From the NCBI RefSeq assembly GCF_006546825.1, contig NZ_VICC01000004.1:372001-436000 (forward strand): a DNA stretch of 64,000 nt, read 5' to 3'. Positions 1 to 7,776 of this stretch are shown here, one piece after another; within the stretch, counting starts at the first letter, position 1, and each line of letters opens with the position of its first letter. The notes beneath the pieces are model-generated. The model ran no database searches and was not told the DNA's origin. It saw only the letters and a list, made by a program, of their open reading frames with translations. Made by a program: the position numbers and the translations under genes. The stretch comes from Actinomyces oris. Lineage in GTDB: Bacteria > Actinomycetota > Actinomycetes > Actinomycetales > Actinomycetaceae.

Positions 1-560
1 GGGGAGTGGGGGACGGTGAGGCCCTCGTGAGCGAGGCCCTGCGGCTGCGGCCCGACGTCGTCGTCGCCGACATCCGCATGCCGCCCTCCCACACCGACGA
101 GGGACTGCGGGCCACCACCCGCATCCGCGCCCAGTGGCCGGGTGCACCCATCCTGCTGCTGAGCCAGTACGTCGTCGCAGGCTACCTGCCCGAGCTCCTG
201 GCCGACGGCGGCGGCGCCCTGGGCTACCTCCTCAAGGATCGGGTCGGCGACATCGACGCCTTCCTCGGTGCGGTCGAGCGGGTGGCGCGCGGCGAGCTCG
301 TCCTGGACCCCGACGTCGTCTCCCAGGTCCTCCAGCGAGGTCGGCGCGATGACCCGCTCACCGAGCTCACGCCCCGCGAGCGGGAGGTCCTGGCCCTCAT
401 GGCCGAGGGCCACACCAACGCCGGCATCGCCACGATCATGGTGGTCACCGAGGGGGCCGTGGAGAAGCACACCCAGCGGATCTTCGCCAAGCTCGGCCTG
501 CTGCCCGACGCCGCCGTCCACCGCCGCGTCAAGGCCGTCCTGACGCTGCTGTCTGCCTAG
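1..560 (+). CDS. NarL/LuxR-family response regulator (5' end outside window)
   Basis: About 185 residues of a two-component response regulator are visible; the reading frame is open to the left edge, so the first part of the receiver domain is missing. What remains has the receiver core with the phospho-acceptor region (VVVADIRMP, the Asp after VVVA), the switch region and a Lys in LLKDRVG, followed by a LuxR-type helix-turn-helix at the C-terminus (LTPREREVLALMAEGHTN...EKHTQRIFAKLGL). Proteins of this type bind promoter DNA after phosphorylation by a partner histidine kinase, usually encoded next to them; here the kinase would lie upstream of the window. Target genes are unknown. Confidence 0.9.
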   Translation, partial: GVGDGEALVSEALRLRPDVVVADIRMPPSHTDEGLRATTRIRAQWPGAPILLLSQYVVAGYLPELLADGGGALGYLLKDRVGDIDAFLGAVERVARGELVLDPDVVSQVLQRGRRDDPLTELTPREREVLALMAEGHTNAGIATIMVVTEGAVEKHTQRIFAKLGLLPDAAVHRRVKAVLTLLSA

Positions 561-580
561 TCGCCGGGGGCGAGTGCCGC

Positions 581-1078
581 TCAGCGGTAGTTGACGAACT
601 GGAGGGCGGCGTCGACGTCGAGGTTCTTCAGCAGGGCGATGACCGTCTGGAGGTCGTCGCGGGACTTGGAGGTCACCCGCACCTCGTCGCCCTGGATCGT
701 GGCCTTGACGCTCTTGGGGCCCTCGTCACGGATCGCCTTGGTGATCTTCTTGGCCACCTCCTGGGTGAGTCCCTCGCGTAGCGGGCAGGCCAGGCGGTAG
801 ATCTTGCCCGAGGGGCGCGGCTCCTTGTCCCCCAGGTCCAGGGCTTTGAGGGAGACGCCGCGGCGGAAGAGCTTGGACTCCAGGACGTCCAGGATCGCCA
901 GGACCCGCTCGGCCGTGTTGGCCTCCAGGGTGATGGTGTCGCCCGACAGGCTCACGGAGGCGTCAACGCCGCGGAAGTCGTAGCGCTGGGAGATCTCCTT
1001 GGCGCACTGGTTGACGGCGTTGTCCACCTCCTGGCGGTCGAGGCGGGAGACGACGTCGAAGGAGGAGTCGTTGGCCAT
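581..1078 (-). CDS. yajQ: YajQ family nucleotide-binding protein
   Basis: A 165-residue protein starting [21 protein letters not shown], the usual N-terminus of the YajQ/UPF0234 family, and ending in the family pattern ALQFVNYR. The frame stays open about 53 codons further upstream, but family length and an AAAGGA ribosome-binding site about 8 nt before the ATG at 1078 fix the start. YajQ proteins are small cytoplasmic ferredoxin-like double-domain proteins that bind nucleotides; in Xanthomonas a homologue binds cyclic di-GMP. Role in this organism is unknown. It is convergent with the preceding regulator and divergent from the tRNA cluster. A TAGACT hexamer at about 1120 on the minus strand could be its -10. 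Confidence 0.93.
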   Translation of the reverse strand: MANDSSFDVVSRLDRQEVDNAVNQCAKEISQRYDFRGVDASVSLSGDTITLEANTAERVLAILDVLESKLFRRGVSLKALDLGDKEPRPSGKIYRLACPLREGLTQEVAKKITKAIRDEGPKSVKATIQGDEVRVTSKSRDDLQTVIALLKNLDVDAALQFVNYR

Positions 1079-1237
1079 GGCGGCAGTCCTTTCCGGGGTG
1101 GGGACTTCAGTCGCCCCGAGTCTAGGTGGGTTGTTCTGTGAGGAGGGTCCTACGGGGGCGATTGGCGTTTCGCGCCGCTGCCTTGCTATTCTTCCACGGC
1201 GCCAAGCGATGACCGAGAGGTCGGAGCGCGGAGCCAA

Positions 1238-1319
1238 GGCGGGTTGCCCGAGCGGCCAATGGGAGCTGACTGTAAATCAGCCGCGTAATGCTACGGGGGT
1301 TCGAATCCCTCACCCGCCA
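1238..1319 (+). tRNA. tRNA-Tyr (GTA)
   Basis: The acceptor stem GGCGGGT pairs fully with ACCCGCC (1312-1318), discriminator A at 1319. The anticodon stem GCTGA/TCAGC encloses loop CTGTAAA with anticodon GTA at 1272-1274. A long variable arm and T-arm GGGGGTTCGAATCCCTC are present, as expected for a class II tyrosine tRNA in bacteria. CCA is not encoded. Confidence 0.95.
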
Positions 1320-1429
1320 CGGCGATCACTCGCGATCGCACCTCGCCATCCGGTGAGGGCCGCAGTGAGCGAAGCCACGGCGGAACGAATTGCCAGAGCG
1401 ATTCGAATCTGCCTAGGATTCGGCTCGTT

Positions 1430-1502
1430 GCCCCGATAGCTCAGTCGGCAGAGCGTCTCCATGGTAAGGAGAAGGTCAAGGGTTCGATTCCCTTTCGGGG
1501 CT
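1430..1502 (+). tRNA. tRNA-Thr (GGT)
   Basis: Acceptor stem GCCCCGA pairs with TCGGGGC (1495-1501), discriminator T. Anticodon stem TCTCC/GGAGA encloses loop ATGGTAA with anticodon GGT at 1463-1465. T-stem AAGGG/CCCTT. CCA is not encoded. It is the middle member of a three-tRNA cluster leading into rpmG. Confidence 0.95.
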
Positions 1503-1510
1503 CTCACAGC

Positions 1511-1527
1511 GGGGGCCACTGGCCCCC
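1511..1527 (+). terminator. Hairpin between tRNA-Thr and tRNA-Met
   Basis: Perfect 7-bp stem GGGGGCC / GGCCCCC with a 3-nt loop, followed by ATTGTGTT. It lies directly after tRNA-Thr, so it probably ends that transcript; the U-tract is weak. Confidence 0.55.
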
Positions 1528-1540
1528 ATTGTGTTCCTAT

Positions 1541-1614
1541 GGCGAGGTAGCTCAGCTGGTTAGAGCGCACGACTCATAATCGTGAGGTCGAGGGTTCGAG
1601 TCCCTCCCCCGCTA
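1541..1614 (+). tRNA. tRNA-Met (CAT), elongator type
   Basis: Anticodon stem CACGA/TCGTG encloses loop CTCATAA, anticodon CAT at 1575-1577. D-arm GCTC...GAGC and T-stem GAGGG/CCCTC are intact. The anticodon stem lacks the three G-C pairs of an initiator tRNA, so this is the elongator form. The acceptor stem GGCGAGG/CCCCGCT is imperfect: G1 faces T72 and A5 faces C68, which is unusual. CCA is not encoded. An elongator tRNA-Met beside rpmG is a common actinobacterial arrangement. Confidence 0.9.
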
Positions 1615-1674
1615 CGCAAGCTTTCGAGTACAGCGTTCCGTCGCATGCTCGAGGATCGACACGAGGAGACAAAC

Positions 1675-1845
1675 GTGGCCAGCAAGTCCGCCGACGTTCG
1701 CCCCAAGATCACTCTGGCCTGCTCGGAGTGCAAGGAGCGCAACTACATCACCAAGAAGAACCGTCGGAACACCCCCGACCGTCTCAGCATCGCCAAGTTC
1801 TGTGCTCGCTGCGGCAAGCACACCGAGCACCGCGAGACCCGCTGA
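1675..1845 (+). CDS. rpmG: 50S ribosomal protein L33
   Basis: 56-residue bL33 protein of the large ribosomal subunit. It starts at GTG 1675, preceded by GAGGAG seven nucleotides upstream. Two CxxC pairs are intact (CSEC and CARC), so this is the zinc-binding C+ paralogue rather than the cysteine-free version induced by zinc starvation. It follows tRNA-Met by 60 bp and is probably co-transcribed with it; a terminator hairpin lies 36 bp after the stop. Confidence 0.97.
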   Translation: MASKSADVRPKITLACSECKERNYITKKNRRNTPDRLSIAKFCARCGKHTEHRETR

Positions 1846-1881
1846 GCATCGCACAGCGATCCCGGTCTCGGCCGGATAGCG

Positions 1882-1910
1882 AGCCCCGTCGACATGACGT
1901 CGGCGGGGCT
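1882..1910 (+). terminator. Intrinsic terminator after rpmG
   Basis: AGCCCCG-T-CGAC pairs with GTCG-G-CGGGGCT around a 5-nt loop, giving a 12-bp stem with one G-T pair, followed by TTCGTCGTCTC. It separates rpmG from the next gene, which has its own promoter at 1936. Confidence 0.65.
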
Positions 1911-1935
1911 TCGTCGTCTCCTCGAAGCGGGTGCC

Positions 1936-1941
1936 TAGCAT
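1936..1941 (+). promoter_or_regulatory. -10 hexamer TAGCAT, leaderless start
   Basis: TAGCAT ends 7 nt before the in-frame GTG at 1949, placing the expected transcription start at or next to that codon. Confidence 0.5.
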
Positions 1942-1948
1942 CGTGAGG

Positions 1949-2755
1949 GTGAACGGTCTCAGCTCCTGTGACGACGCCGTCGAGCGGCTCGCAGCAGTCC
2001 TGAGTGGGGTGCTCGCAACCGGCTCCTCCGAACTGTCCGACCGCGAGGCTCACCGCCAGGCCCGGCGGGGAGCGACAGCGATCCTCCCCGCTGTGCATGC
2101 CCTGCACCGGATCCAAAGCCGGCTGCGGGACTGCCGGGGAGAGGCTGCCTGGGAGGGCCTGGTGCACCGCCGTTGCCGGATGAGTGCGAGCCCCACGGGT
2201 GGCGGCGTCGCCCCGGGGCCGGCCGCGGCCGATGGAGTCTCGATCCGGCAGGTCGAGCGCGCCGGGTGGGAGCTCATCCAGGCGACGGTCGAGGTGCCGG
2301 TGGAGGGGCGTTACTGGTGGGTGACCCATGAGCTCGCCCGCCGGACGTCGCCGCCCGGGCCAGACGCCGTCGAAAACGGGACACTCACGGCCCCGGGGGC
2401 CGGATTTGATACACCGTCGGGCTGCGTGTTCTACCGGCTCGCTGACTCCGATGTGGTCTCCTGGGCACAGGCCAGCGGAGACCGGAACCCCATCCATCTC
2501 CTTCCCGGAAGGGCGGCTGAGGCGGGTCTGTCGGTCGGTTCCGGCGAGGTCGTCGCTCACGGCTTGCTCCTCGGAGCGATCAGTCTCGCCCTGGTCCAGC
2601 CTTCGCCTTCACGGCAGGTCGGCCTCGTATTCATTGGTTCTGCTGATGTTCCGGCCTCCGAGTGCGGCGCGGAGGAGTCGTGGGCGATGCTCGCCGTCGA
2701 TCCTGTCAGCGGAGACATCACTCAGGGCCGGCGTCCCGTCCTGCGCCGCCAGTGA
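1949..2755 (+). CDS. MaoC-type hot-dog (dehydratase-like) protein
   Basis: 268-residue protein. The C-terminal half has the MaoC/hydratase signature: SGDRNPIH followed by a VAHG motif, which carry the catalytic Asp and His of R-hydratases. The N-terminal 75 residues are Ala/Leu/Arg-rich and helical and resemble nothing I recognise. In mycobacteria and relatives rpmG is followed by HadA and HadB subunits of a hydroxyacyl dehydratase; a single gene occupies that place here, so it may be a merged or reduced relic (inference). Start chosen from the -10 at 1936; GTG at 1931 and 1943 are alternatives. Substrate unknown. Confidence 0.65.
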   Translation: MNGLSSCDDAVERLAAVLSGVLATGSSELSDREAHRQARRGATAILPAVHALHRIQSRLRDCRGEAAWEGLVHRRCRMSASPTGGGVAPGPAAADGVSIRQVERAGWELIQATVEVPVEGRYWWVTHELARRTSPPGPDAVENGTLTAPGAGFDTPSGCVFYRLADSDVVSWAQASGDRNPIHLLPGRAAEAGLSVGSGEVVAHGLLLGAISLALVQPSPSRQVGLVFIGSADVPASECGAEESWAMLAVDPVSGDITQGRRPVLRRQ

Positions 2756-3260
2756 TTCCATCCATCCCGTCAACGCCACCGGAGATGGTGCGGAATCCAG
2801 GCAGTCTCCCGATCGGTACATGAAGGAATAGTGATCGCTTACTGGAGGGAATTCTGACGGAGATTCATTACTGCCTTGAAGGAAGTGACACGAGGACGTG
2901 AAAATAAATTATAGACCCCCAGCCAATCATCGGTAGATGGGGATGATAGCGTAACAAAGGTGGGTATTTGGGATGTCAAACTGATGTATGTCAGGTGACA
3001 TGAAGTCAGTGCCTGAATTGTTTTCCTGCACAGAAGTGGATCTCCGAGATCCGCTCAGTATCAACGAAAAGTGGAGGGGTTGCCTGTGTTTCCAAGGTTG
3101 CCTGATGTTGTGGGTCACTGTGGTGGAGTGCTGAGTCTCCGACCGAGTGTGATAAAAAAGAAGTGGAGCCGCGCTTGTATGAAAGCCAAAGTCGATCAAC
3201 AAGTTCGTGCTCGAGGGTTCGCGACCTGCCACAGGTCGGTGCTGAGAGGAGTCGATAAAG
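2756..3260. promoter_or_regulatory. AT-rich non-coding region upstream of marR with two palindromes
   Basis: About 500 bp without a credible gene and visibly poorer in G+C than its surroundings (especially 2820-3200). It holds a perfect inverted repeat ATGTCA-GG-TGACAT at 2988-3001, with a further direct ATGTCA at 2973-2978, and a second perfect inverted repeat CGACCTG-CCA-CAGGTCG at 3222-3238, only 22 bp before the MarR start. Both are candidate operators for the MarR protein or for another regulator. Confidence 0.45.
3222..3238. promoter_or_regulatory. Palindromic candidate operator before marR
   Basis: CGACCTG-CCA-CAGGTCG, 7-bp arms with a 3-nt centre, between the likely promoter and the ribosome-binding site AGAGGAG of the MarR gene. 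MarR regulators typically bind such palindromes in their own promoter region; assignment here is inference. Confidence 0.4.
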
Positions 3261-3932
3261 GTGATTACCGCAGAGCGGACGATGGTGGAACCGACGGCCT
3301 GCGTCGAGGATGTCGAGATGACGTGGACTCAGAGCGATCAGGAAGCCGTTGAGGCCACCTACGGCCAAGAACTGGCCGGGGCTGCGGGATCTCCCGAGGA
3401 CGGTCTGGAGCCGGCCGGTGGCTGCGGCCAGAGCGACTCCTTGGAGCAGAAGGGCTTCCGTCGGCTCGATGAGATCGAGATGGATGCCTGGCGCTCCTTC
3501 CTGGCGGCCTCCACCTCCGTCACCGCCCGTCTCAATCGTGAGCTCGAGGCCGGGTGCGGCATCTCCATGCACGAGTACGAGATCCTGGTGCGCCTGTCCG
3601 AGGCTCCTGAGCAGACTCTGCGCATGTCCACTCTCGCCGAGCACGTCTCGCATTCCCGCTCACGGCTGACCCACACGGTCCGACGCCTGGAGAACGTGGG
3701 GTACGTCGAGCGCAGTTCCTGTGACTCCGACCGTCGCGGCGTCAACTGCACGCTGACGCCGCAGGGTCTCAGCTTCCTGCGAGAGGCGGCTCCGGTACAT
3801 CTCGACGGCGTACGCCGCCATGTCGTCGACCGTCTCAGCCGTGAGCAGCAGGTCGCCTTGGCTGAGCTCATGAGGGTCATCGCCCAGGCCCCGGACTCCT
3901 CCTGTGGGCTCTCGGCGGCCTCGGCCTCCTGA
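3261..3932 (+). CDS. MarR-family transcriptional regulator
   Basis: 223 residues. Residues 1-65 form an acidic extension not typical of the family; from about residue 70 it matches MarR: helix (DAWRSFLAASTSVTARLNREL), winged helix-turn-helix (MSTLAEHVSHSRSRLTHTVRRLENVGYVER), wing with the family Asp-Arg (SDRRGVNCTLT) and a C-terminal dimerisation helix. MarR dimers repress promoters and release on binding small ligands. Start at GTG 3261 is supported by AGAGGAG 9 nt upstream; ATG 3318 is an alternative that would remove part of the extension. Convergent with maf. The ligand and targets cannot be told. Confidence 0.85.
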   Translation: MITAERTMVEPTACVEDVEMTWTQSDQEAVEATYGQELAGAAGSPEDGLEPAGGCGQSDSLEQKGFRRLDEIEMDAWRSFLAASTSVTARLNRELEAGCGISMHEYEILVRLSEAPEQTLRMSTLAEHVSHSRSRLTHTVRRLENVGYVERSSCDSDRRGVNCTLTPQGLSFLREAAPVHLDGVRRHVVDRLSREQQVALAELMRVIAQAPDSSCGLSAASAS

Positions 3933-3945
3933 GACTCCTGCGCGA

Positions 3946-4611
3946 TCAGTGGGCGTCGTCAGCCGGTTTCGTCATCGGTGGCGGCGCCCACAAGTCTGTC
4001 CAGACTACGTCCAGGTCCGCCAGAAGGCGGCGCAGCAACGGCAGGGAGATGCCGACGACTCCGTGAGGGTCGCCGTCAATCCCCTCGATGAAGGCGCCGC
4101 CCAGGCCGTCAATGGTGAAGGCTCCGGCGCACCACAGCGGTTCCCCGCTGGCGATGTAGGCCTCGATCTCAGCCGGGGACGGGGAGCCGAAGCGGATGGT
4201 GGCCGAGCTGACCCCCTCGGCGATGGCGCCGTTGGCGGTGCGCACCAGGAAGTGCCCCGTGTGCAGGGTGCCGGTGCTCCCGCTCATCATCCGCCAGCGC
4301 TCACGGGCATCGGCGGCGTCGATGGGCTTTCCGACGACCTGGCCGGAGATCTCCAGCATGGAGTCGCAGCCCACGACCACCTCGGCCTCCTGCGGGTCGG
4401 TGGACGCCACGACGTCGAGGGCCTTGGCCCGAGCCAGGGCCTGGACCTGCTCAGCGGCGGTCGGGGCCGCTAGCCCGGCCTCGCGGCGCCGTCGGATCAG
4501 CTCGTCGAGCACGGCCTCCTCGTCGACGTCGGAGACCCGCACCAACGGCTCGACCCCTGCGGCTCGCAGGGTGGCCAGTCGGCCGGATGACTTCGAAGCC
4601 AGGAGAATCAC
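3946..4611 (-). CDS. maf: Maf-like nucleoside triphosphate pyrophosphatase
   Basis: 221-residue member of the Maf/HAM1 fold: N-terminal LASKSSGR (family: LASxSPRR), central VVVGCDSML carrying the catalytic acid, GKP and the conserved RWRMMSGSTGTLHTGH stretch. Maf proteins hydrolyse non-canonical or modified nucleoside triphosphates to monophosphates in the cytoplasm. The first loop has Ser-Gly where Pro-Arg is usual, a small deviation. Starts at GTG 4611, 6 nt after a TAGTCT hexamer. Divergent from birA with overlapping promoters. Confidence 0.9.
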   Translation of the reverse strand: MILLASKSSGRLATLRAAGVEPLVRVSDVDEEAVLDELIRRRREAGLAAPTAAEQVQALARAKALDVVASTDPQEAEVVVGCDSMLEISGQVVGKPIDAADARERWRMMSGSTGTLHTGHFLVRTANGAIAEGVSSATIRFGSPSPAEIEAYIASGEPLWCAGAFTIDGLGGAFIEGIDGDPHGVVGISLPLLRRLLADLDVVWTDLWAPPPMTKPADDAH

Positions 4612-4617
4612 GTCGCC

Positions 4618-4639
4618 AGACTATACGGGCCGGTAGTCT
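4618..4639. promoter_or_regulatory. Overlapping divergent leaderless promoters of maf and birA
   Basis: Identical TAGTCT hexamers on opposite strands: minus strand at 4618-4623, 6 nt before the maf GTG; plus strand at 4634-4639, 6 nt before the birA ATG. Only 10 bp separate them, so each -35 region must lie across the other promoter and simultaneous polymerase binding seems impossible. Confidence 0.6.
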
Positions 4640-4645
4640 CGGATC

Positions 4646-5563
4646 ATGATCTCAGGCGGAAGCCCCTTCTCTCGTCTCGACACCGTTCCCGTCACCGGAT
4701 CCACCCAGGACGACCTGCGCGCAGCCCTCACGGGACCTGAGCGGGCATCCTGGCCGCACCTGTCGGCACTGCGAGCACTCGCTCAGACCGCCGGCAGAGG
4801 GAGGTCCGGGCGCGCCTGGGTCACCCCCGACGACGGAGGGGCCCTCCTGGTCTCCGTGGTGCTCAGGCCCCTCGTCCCCGCCCAGTGCCTGGGCTGGCTG
4901 CCGCTGCTGGGCGGCCTGGCCGTCCGGGACGCTCTGACCCCCCTCGTCGAGGACCTGCCCTGGCGCGTGGGGACCAAATGGCCCAACGACGTCGTCGCCC
5001 TGCCCGATGACCCGGCAGCCGTGCCCGCAGTGCCCGGCTGGGCCGGCACACGCAAGATCGCCGGCGTCCTCAGTGAGCTCATCATGCCGGAAGCCGCCGC
5101 AGGGGGTGCCGCCCGCGTCCTCGCTCCAGACATGGTTCCAGCCGACCGTGATGAGGCGCCCATGGTCATCCTCGGAGTCGGCGTCAACATCGGGCAGGCG
5201 GCTGAGGAGCTGCCGGTGCCCTGGGCCGGCTCCCTGCGCACGCTGGGCGCGGTCGGTACGGGGAGCGGACCCGATCCGGAAGACGCCGTGGAGATCGTTC
5301 TGACGGCGATCGGCCACCACCTGGCCCGGCTTGTCGGACAGTGGGAGGAGGTCGGCGGGAATGTCGACGCATCAGGCGGCGCGCTCGGGCGCCGGCTGCG
5401 CGAGGCGCTGAACACCCTGGGGAAGCAGGTCAGTGTCCAGGCTCCTGACGGTGAGCTCGGTGGGCTGGCTGTCGACGTCACCCCCGCCCTCGTGCTGCGC
5501 ACCCAGGCCGGTGACACCGAGGTTCGCGCCGGCGATGTGACCCTCGTGCGAATGGAGGGCTGA
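4646..5563 (+). CDS. birA: Biotin--[acetyl-CoA-carboxylase] ligase
   Basis: 305-residue biotin protein ligase that makes biotinyl-5'-AMP and transfers biotin to the carrier domain of acyl-CoA carboxylases. Motifs: QTAGRGRSGRAW (about 48-58, biotinyl-AMP binding), KWPNDV (111-116), RKIAGVLSE with catalytic Lys at 137, and VILGVGVNIGQ; the small C-terminal BPL_C domain follows residue 250. It lacks the N-terminal DNA-binding domain of E. coli BirA, so it is monofunctional, as usual in actinobacteria. A variable insert lies around 118-133. Leaderless start predicted. Confidence 0.94.
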   Translation: MISGGSPFSRLDTVPVTGSTQDDLRAALTGPERASWPHLSALRALAQTAGRGRSGRAWVTPDDGGALLVSVVLRPLVPAQCLGWLPLLGGLAVRDALTPLVEDLPWRVGTKWPNDVVALPDDPAAVPAVPGWAGTRKIAGVLSELIMPEAAAGGAARVLAPDMVPADRDEAPMVILGVGVNIGQAAEELPVPWAGSLRTLGAVGTGSGPDPEDAVEIVLTAIGHHLARLVGQWEEVGGNVDASGGALGRRLREALNTLGKQVSVQAPDGELGGLAVDVTPALVLRTQAGDTEVRAGDVTLVRMEG

Positions 5564-5640
5564 GAGGGTCGTGAGAATCATGAACTCGTTGCTAGTGAAT
5601 GCGGTCTGTCGCCCAATGGGCATAAGCGTGTGATCTGCGC

Positions 5641-5646
5641 TACTGT
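5641..5646 (+). promoter_or_regulatory. -10 hexamer TACTGT, leaderless start
   Basis: TACTGT ends 6 nt before GTG 5653 of the adenylate cyclase gene. No convincing -35 is visible. Confidence 0.45.
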
Positions 5647-5652
5647 GGCAGG

Positions 5653-6801
5653 GTGACATTGGACAGCCAAGCGAGCGAGGAGCTCGCACCGGACTCCCGC
5701 GGGGGTGTCTCCCAGCAGATGGCTCACCAGGGCGCGCATCGTGTCGAGGGTGAGGCCGCTGCTGAGGTGGACTCCGCGGAGAGAACCACCCTGGTGGGAC
5801 ACGAGAGCCTGCTGCTGGGGGCGCCCCCCAGCCTCACCCTGACCGAGCTGGCTCAGCGAGCTGGAACCAGCATGGAGGTGGCGCAGAAGTTCTGGCGCGC
5901 CATGGGCTTCGCCGATGTCCAACCCGATGAGGTCCGCTTCACTGACCAGGATGTTGCCGCACTTCAAGACACCGTGGCGCTGCTGGATGAGACCAGCGAC
6001 TCCTCCCTGGCCTCGGCCAGCGTGCTCGAGCTCCTCAGGGCCCAGTCCTACACCATGGACCGCCTGGTCCTGTGGGAGCTGGAGACTTTCGTCACGGACC
6101 TCAGTGAGCGTCTCGGGCTGGATGACACCGCCGCACGGCTGGTGGCCCTCGATCGCATCGACGGCCTCGTGGAGCTCCTGTCGCGCCAGCTGACCTACGT
6201 GTGGCGCCGTCACATGGCCTCCATCCTGGGGCGCACCGATGCGGAGGTGTCGACCCGGGGCAGGGAGGACACCGGCCCCGATCTCTACCCGCTTATCCGC
6301 TCCCTGGGCTTCGTCGACATCGTCTCCTTCACCCAGCGCGCTCAGGGCATGAGCAAGGCCGCCCTGACCCACATGCTCGAGGACTTCGAGAACACGGCCC
6401 GGGATGTCATCACCTCGCGGGGCGCGCGGGTGGTCAAGACGATCGGGGATGCCGTCATGTACATCTCCGACGACCTGCTGATCGCCGCCGACGTCGTCAC
6501 CGCCTTAGTCGAAGAGCTCCAGAAGGGGCCGGATGCGATCCGGGTGCGGGCCAGCCTCGTCGAGGGGCGGGTCATCTCCCGCTCCGGGGACGTCTTCGGT
6601 CCCACCGTCAACCTGGCCTCCCGGCTCGTGGACGCGGCCGAGCCCGGCGGCATCCGCCTGGACGAGTCCACCGCCATGGCCATTCTCCGCTCGCCCGAGG
6701 CGGGGCGGTACCGGGTGGGGCAGTGCCATGAGGTCGTGGCCAAGGGGCTGGGGCAGATCGTGCCCTGGTCGCTGGAGCGGACCTCGCCGACCCGCCCCTG
6801 A
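5653..6801 (+). CDS. Class III adenylate cyclase with N-terminal regulatory domain
   Basis: 382 residues. Residues 60-195 match the helical autoinhibitory domain of pH-responsive mycobacterial cyclases (Rv1264 type): LTLTELAQRAGTSMEVAQKFW..., no membrane segments. The catalytic domain (about 215-375) has metal-binding Asp222 (FVDIVSF) and Asp266 (IGDAVMY), Lys262 and Asp313 positioned to select adenine, and Asn320/Arg324 (NLASRL) for the transition state, so it should be active and make cAMP from ATP. It stands alone with its own promoter. A guanylate cyclase role is less likely given Lys/Asp. Confidence 0.9.
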   Translation: MTLDSQASEELAPDSRGGVSQQMAHQGAHRVEGEAAAEVDSAERTTLVGHESLLLGAPPSLTLTELAQRAGTSMEVAQKFWRAMGFADVQPDEVRFTDQDVAALQDTVALLDETSDSSLASASVLELLRAQSYTMDRLVLWELETFVTDLSERLGLDDTAARLVALDRIDGLVELLSRQLTYVWRRHMASILGRTDAEVSTRGREDTGPDLYPLIRSLGFVDIVSFTQRAQGMSKAALTHMLEDFENTARDVITSRGARVVKTIGDAVMYISDDLLIAADVVTALVEELQKGPDAIRVRASLVEGRVISRSGDVFGPTVNLASRLVDAAEPGGIRLDESTAMAILRSPEAGRYRVGQCHEVVAKGLGQIVPWSLERTSPTRP

Positions 6802-6841
6802 GTCGAACCCCTCGTTCCGTTACCATCTCGTGATTTTCTGT

Positions 6842-6860
6842 CCCTTCGGCTCGTGAAGGG
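6842..6860 (+). terminator. Possible terminator after the cyclase gene
   Basis: CCCTTC/GAAGGG 6-bp stem with 7-nt loop about 40 bp after the stop codon; no U-tract follows, so support is weak. The rest of 6802-7005 shows nothing recognisable. Confidence 0.3.
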
Positions 6861-7005
6861 GCTGCTCGATCCTGGGGTTTTCCGCGGTATCCTCGCCGAA
6901 ACGTGGTCTGGCTGTCAGAGGTTCGGGGAGCCAATGCCTCGGAGGTGGTCACGTCTTGATATCTTCTCCACCTCTGGGACGATGGCGGAGGGGTGCGTCG
7001 TCACC

Positions 7006-7011
7006 TAACAT
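7006..7011 (+). promoter_or_regulatory. -10 hexamer TAACAT, leaderless start
   Basis: TAACAT ends 7 nt before GTG 7019 and decides the start of the response regulator over upstream in-frame codons at 6956. Confidence 0.5.
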
Positions 7012-7018
7012 CGCGGAT

Positions 7019-7690
7019 GTGACAACTGTTCTGCTCGTCGAAGACGATCCTGCCATCTCCGAGCCCCTCGCCCGTGCCTTCGGACGCGAGGGCTATGAGG
7101 TCCTGACCCACGGCACCGGTAAAGGCGCCCTCGAGGAGGTCTCGGCCGCCGACATCATCGTCCTGGACCTGGGACTGCCGGACATCGACGGCCTGGACGT
7201 GGCCCGTCAGGTGCGGGCCCAGGGTCTGACGATCCCGATCCTCATGCTCACCGCCCGCAGTGAGGACTCCGACCTCGTCGTCGGTCTGGACGCCGGGGCT
7301 GATGACTACGTCACCAAGCCCTTCCGCCTGGCCGAGCTGCTGGCTCGCGTGCGGGCACAGGTCCGCCGCGCCTCGGGGGAGGCCACTGAGGACGAGCTGA
7401 GCGTCGGGGAGATCCGGGTCGACGTCGCCGCTCACCGGGCCTTCGTCGGCTCGCGCGAGCTGCAGCTGACGACCCGGGAGTTCGAGCTGCTCCGGGTCCT
7501 GGTGCGTGCCGGCGGCAAGGTCGCCTCCGGTGAGGACATCCTCAAGGAGGTCTGGGGTGAGGACCCCACCGGGAGTCCCCAGACCCTCCAGATGCACGTG
7601 ACCTGGCTGCGTCGCAAGCTCGGTGACGATGAGGAGCGGCCTGCGCTTCTGCTGGCCCAGGAGGACGGTTACCTCCTGACCGCCGGCTGA
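7019..7690 (+). CDS. OmpR/PhoB-family response regulator
   Basis: 223 residues: receiver domain (acidic pocket VEDD, phospho-acceptor Asp50 in VLDLGLPD, Lys100 in YVTKPF) and a C-terminal winged helix (about 127-220, LTTREFELLRVL...TWLRRKLG). It should bind DNA tandemly after phosphorylation by the histidine kinase encoded 86 bp downstream. The frame is open upstream to 6956, but conserved sequence starts at MTTVLLVEDD and the -10 at 7006 supports GTG 7019. Regulon unknown. Confidence 0.92.
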   Translation: MTTVLLVEDDPAISEPLARAFGREGYEVLTHGTGKGALEEVSAADIIVLDLGLPDIDGLDVARQVRAQGLTIPILMLTARSEDSDLVVGLDAGADDYVTKPFRLAELLARVRAQVRRASGEATEDELSVGEIRVDVAAHRAFVGSRELQLTTREFELLRVLVRAGGKVASGEDILKEVWGEDPTGSPQTLQMHVTWLRRKLGDDEERPALLLAQEDGYLLTAG

Positions 7691-7776
7691 GTCGCTGACC
7701 GGGAGGGCTTCCCGAGAGGAGTGCTGGGTTCCCAAGGCGCCTCGATGAACTGATCGGGGCTGAAGGAGGGCTTGCC

